Positions 33,615 to 36,217 of a DNA stretch of 36,217 bases are shown here, one piece after another; the stretch's first letter is position 1; each line of letters opens with the position of its first letter. Location: the NCBI RefSeq assembly GCF_008370685.1, contig NZ_VTZU01000068.1, positions 1 to 36,217 on the forward strand. Reading direction: 5' to 3'. The position numbers were made by a program, and so were the translations under genes. The notes beneath the pieces were generated by a model. It was not told where the DNA came from. It searched no databases and saw nothing but the letters and a program-made list of their open reading frames with translations. Source of the stretch: Aquimarina sp. RZ0. Its GTDB lineage: Bacteria > Bacteroidota > Bacteroidia > Flavobacteriales > Flavobacteriaceae.

Positions 33615-36217
33615 TTATCTGTTAATATATAGGTAATTTGATCTTTTCTTAGTTTCTCCACTTTCGACTATATAAGTAAGGATATAGAAATAGGTACCTA
33701 CGGGTAGTTGTTTATCCTGCTTAACAGTTACTCTTCCTTTGGATTCTCCTCTAAAAAATTCTCCTTGCTGTCCATACCCTTTTGCTTCATAAACCAGCAC
33801 TCCCCATCTATTAAATATCTTTAATTCATTGTCAGGGAATTTTTCAATGTTTCCGATTGTTAACACATCGTGATAACCATCTCCATTGGGTGTTACTACA
33901 TTAAACACTTCAATATCATCTTCTGCATTCGGATCAGAGTTATTAGGCTCCAGATAATCAGGAGTTCCATCTCCATCAGAATCAAATGCATCATCAGATA
34001 CACCATCTCCATTGGGATCCGGGTTTTCATCTTCTGTCAAAAGACCATCATTATCATCATCCACATCCTGAAAATCATCAATTCCGTCTCCATCAGAATC
34101 TTGCAGGTCATAATTAACTTCTCCTGTGTCCGGATCATCTTGTACTCCATCCGGAATTCCGTCATTTCCATATGGACCATCAATAGTGCCATCTCCATCA
34201 GAGTCCATTCCATCATGTCCTGCTTCGATATAATCAAAAATTCCATCACCATCAGCATCCAGATCCAGACTGTCTATTATGCCGTCATTATCAGTGTCTA
34301 ATAATGCATCCCCATTTTGCTCTTCTATATCGGTAATACCATCATTATCATCGTCTAAGTCATCTAGATTTGGTATTCCATCGCCATCAGAATCAAAATA
34401 GCTTATGGTAGGATCATCGAAATCACCATCATTATCGTTATCTACATTTGCTGGATCATCAGGATCATCAGAATCTTCAGTAATTAAGGTGTTTCCATTA
34501 GGTAGTAAGGCATTTACTATTGCTGTATTTACAACGGATTCATTTGTAACATCCTCCTGAGTAATGATATGTCCGCCTGTAATTGTAAACGATTCATTAG
34601 GAGCTAAAACAGCTATACTATTAGCGCTTGTAAAATCCACTATCGGATCTAGTATCACTATATCAGACAGGGTTACATTTCCTGTATTTACTATCACAAT
34701 AGTATATAACAAAACATCACCAATCCCCATATATGTATTTTCATCAACCTCCTTCGTTATATCCAATGTTGCGATTTGGACTACATTAGTAATGGTAGTA
34801 TCATCGGGATCTCCATCTCCGTTCATATCAATGTTATCAGGGTTATTGGGATCATCTGACAAATCCAAAATTAACTCACCATTCGTATCTTCTGCTTCTA
34901 CTATGGCTGTATTTCTTACCGCTCCATTGTCTATATCTTCTTGAGTGATCCTATGAGAAGCCGTTACTAAAACTATTTCTCCAGGGTCGAGTACTGAAAC
35001 ATTAGATGGTATGACACTACCAGCATCTGCGTTGGTATCTCTAATTACCACATTGGTTAAGGTTACATTTCCTGTATTAGTTAGTGTCAAAGAATAAGTA
35101 ATTAATTCTCCTACCTCGTCCCATAAACCATCTGGAGCTGGAGCTGCTGATTTAAGTAAGCTCAGGGACGGGTTCTGATCTAATTGTACTACTGTAGGAT
35201 CATTGGGCAACGAGGTATTAGGATCATCAGAAATAGCTGAAATTTTAATTCCGCACGGATCTATCCCGACTACCTCGGCAGTATTAATAACCATTCCGTT
35301 GTCCAGATCCGACTGTGTTATGCTATGAGTGACCGTGATCGTTACTGAGCTATTTGCACTTAAAATCGGAATATTGGAAATACTAATAGAATCAGCATTA
35401 TCATCTGTAACAATTAAGTCTCTAAGATCAACTTCTTTTGTGTTTTGAATAATAATTTCATAATTAATTACTTCTCCAACAGTATCATATGCAGCATCTA
35501 TCGGTACAAATGCTTCTTTAGTCACGATCAATTCAGGTCTTGGAGAAACTGCAACAGTCAACATAAACTGATTTCCCTGACAACCATCATTTGTAAATGG
35601 AGTAATCATATATATTACCTCTTCTACATTTTCTGTATTATTTACAATAGTATCAGGAATTATAGTTCCCATTCCATTAACAGCTCCAATAATATTTGAG
35701 TTTGGAACAACTATCCACTGGAATGTAATATCTGGCAAACTAATTTCATTTGCCAAATTATACCCTAAAACTACATCACTACAAATAGTTGTGCTTATAT
35801 CAGGAATTATTAAGGTTGAAGTAACATCAATATTATATGTAAATGTATAAATGGCAGCATTGCCTCCACAATCAGTATAAGTAAAGGTATATATTTTTTG
35901 TCCATCACAAATGGGGTCTTCATTTTCTGTAATTACAGGAATAATAGTATTCCCACAAACGTCTACAACTACTGGCGCTACGGGCTGAACCGCTTCTGAT
36001 ATATTTCCAACAGTCGTAACATCATTTGGAGGAACAATAGGAGGTGTTGTCGCTTCTACCGTGATGGTTTGTACTAAATCTGTGGTTAATCCACCGCAAT
36101 CGGTTAAGGTATAGGTACGTGTGACTATATAGGCATCTCCATTACAACCACTTCCACCATTATTGGTATCTGCTACAGTAACGCTTACAGGATTCAAGCA
36201 GTTATCGGATTCATCTG
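33615..36217 (-). CDS. T9SS-exported repeat adhesin with gliding-motility C-terminal domain (5' end outside window)
   Basis: The frame is open to the window edge (DESDNC precedes LNPVSVTV), so the gene starts beyond it. Counting from 36197: residues 1-125 are HYR-like, Cys-rich beta domains (RTYTLTDCGG, TFTYTDCGGNA). 125-220 is a PKD-like domain. Three DUF11/DUF7507-type repeats cover about 222-340, 345-470 and 477-597, each with G(E/D)...Y.(I/L)...NT and ITQ.D. A calcium-binding thrombospondin type 3 array (602-756, many DSDGDG/DDDNDG) follows. The last ~97 residues are the type B domain: VVTPNGDGYHDVLTIGNIEK, FNRWGVLVYEA, LPVGTYFYIL, ending SNYLYINR. It is a surface adhesin exported by T9SS, with the SprF-like gene as partner. 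Confidence 0.93.
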   Translation of the reverse strand, partial: DESDNCLNPVSVTVADTNNGGSGCNGDAYIVTRTYTLTDCGGLTTDLVQTITVEATTPPIVPPNDVTTVGNISEAVQPVAPVVVDVCGNTIIPVITENEDPICDGQKIYTFTYTDCGGNAAIYTFTYNIDVTSTLIIPDISTTICSDVVLGYNLANEISLPDITFQWIVVPNSNIIGAVNGMGTIIPDTIVNNTENVEEVIYMITPFTNDGCQGNQFMLTVAVSPRPELIVTKEAFVPIDAAYDTVGEVINYEIIIQNTKEVDLRDLIVTDDNADSISISNIPILSANSSVTITVTHSITQSDLDNGMVINTAEVVGIDPCGIKISAISDDPNTSLPNDPTVVQLDQNPSLSLLKSAAPAPDGLWDEVGELITYSLTLTNTGNVTLTNVVIRDTNADAGSVIPSNVSVLDPGEIVLVTASHRITQEDIDNGAVRNTAIVEAEDTNGELILDLSDDPNNPDNIDMNGDGDPDDTTITNVVQIATLDITKEVDENTYMGIGDVLLYTIVIVNTGNVTLSDIVILDPIVDFTSANSIAVLAPNESFTITGGHIITQEDVTNESVVNTAIVNALLPNGNTLITEDSDDPDDPANVDNDNDGDFDDPTISYFDSDGDGIPNLDDLDDDNDGITDIEEQNGDALLDTDNDGIIDSLDLDADGDGIFDYIEAGHDGMDSDGDGTIDGPYGNDGIPDGVQDDPDTGEVNYDLQDSDGDGIDDFQDVDDDNDGLLTEDENPDPNGDGVSDDAFDSDGDGTPDYLEPNNSDPNAEDDIEVFNVVTPNGDGYHDVLTIGNIEKFPDNELKIFNRWGVLVYEAKGYGQQGEFFRGESKGRVTVKQDKQLPVGTYFYILTYIVESGETKKRSNYLYINR

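Noticed and set aside
34037..34258. Met-rich minus-strand frame inside the adhesin gene
   Set aside because: Out-of-frame reading of the repetitive calcium-binding codons.
33870..34301. 143-codon plus-strand frame rich in Ile
   Set aside because: Antisense of the DSDGDG repeat array; the repeat keeps stops out of the opposite strand.
33870..34470. Possible CRISPR-like or tandem DNA repeat
   Set aside because: The periodic DNA is explained by the thrombospondin type 3 protein repeats; spacing is irregular and there are no unique spacers.
1..36217. tRNA or rRNA genes
   Set aside because: No cloverleaf or rRNA-like GC-rich conserved stretches were seen; the only structured RNA recognised is SRP RNA.

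Overview
The window is an AT-rich stretch of chromosome from a member of the Bacteroidota, most likely a marine Flavobacteriaceae species close to Aquimarina. Four things point there: pairs of TonB-dependent receptor and DUF4249 lipoprotein under an ECF sigma / FecR switch, a type IX secretion (T9SS) cassette with a gliding-motility-type C-terminal domain, several carboxypeptidase-regulatory-like exported proteins, and promoters of the Bacteroidota form TTG-N17-23-TAnnTTTG. No plasmid or phage backbone genes are seen.

Layout. 1-1478: the 3' half of an IS66-type transposase entering from outside the window, its probable end, and decayed coding DNA including a frameshifted TetR regulator. 1479-4122: an AraC regulator followed by three genes (small membrane protein, DUF1772 protein, NmrA-type NAD(P)-binding protein). 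A 19-bp direct repeat with 21-bp period sits where the operon promoter needs its activator. 4123-9002: unrelated single genes (HEAT-like protein, carboxypeptidase-regulatory-like exported protein, two membrane proteins) and a second decayed TetR gene on the minus strand that still has an intact-looking palindromic operator.

9003-17910, all minus strand: a cell-surface signalling and uptake island. In transcription order it reads ECF sigma factor, TonB receptor 1 (no STN signalling domain), DUF4249 lipoprotein 1, a 56-residue FecR N-terminal fragment, full FecR anti-sigma factor, TonB receptor 2 (with STN domain), DUF4249 lipoprotein 2. Sigma and anti-sigma, normally adjacent, are separated by a duplicated receptor-lipoprotein pair and a mini-FecR. 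This is the most distinctive part of the window.

18012-29575: housekeeping and envelope genes. They are a YbiT-like ABC-F ATPase, a beta-propeller lipoprotein, a thioredoxin-fold lipoprotein without active-site cysteines, a small-type transaldolase, an SDR oxidoreductase, the SRP RNA with a textbook promoter, a glutaminyl-peptide cyclotransferase lipoprotein, a DEAD-box RNA helicase, another carboxypeptidase-regulatory-like protein and a VOC protein. 29576-30615 has no clear large gene.

30616-36217, minus strand: a T9SS-linked operon of a large repeat-rich adhesin (its start lies outside the window), a PorP/SprF-family membrane protein and an OmpA-family protein with TPR and PD40 repeats.

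A family of long imperfect palindromes with a TAGCYATAGCTA-type core occurs in three intergenic gaps (about 13888, 21586 and 29931) and may be a mobile or structured repeat.
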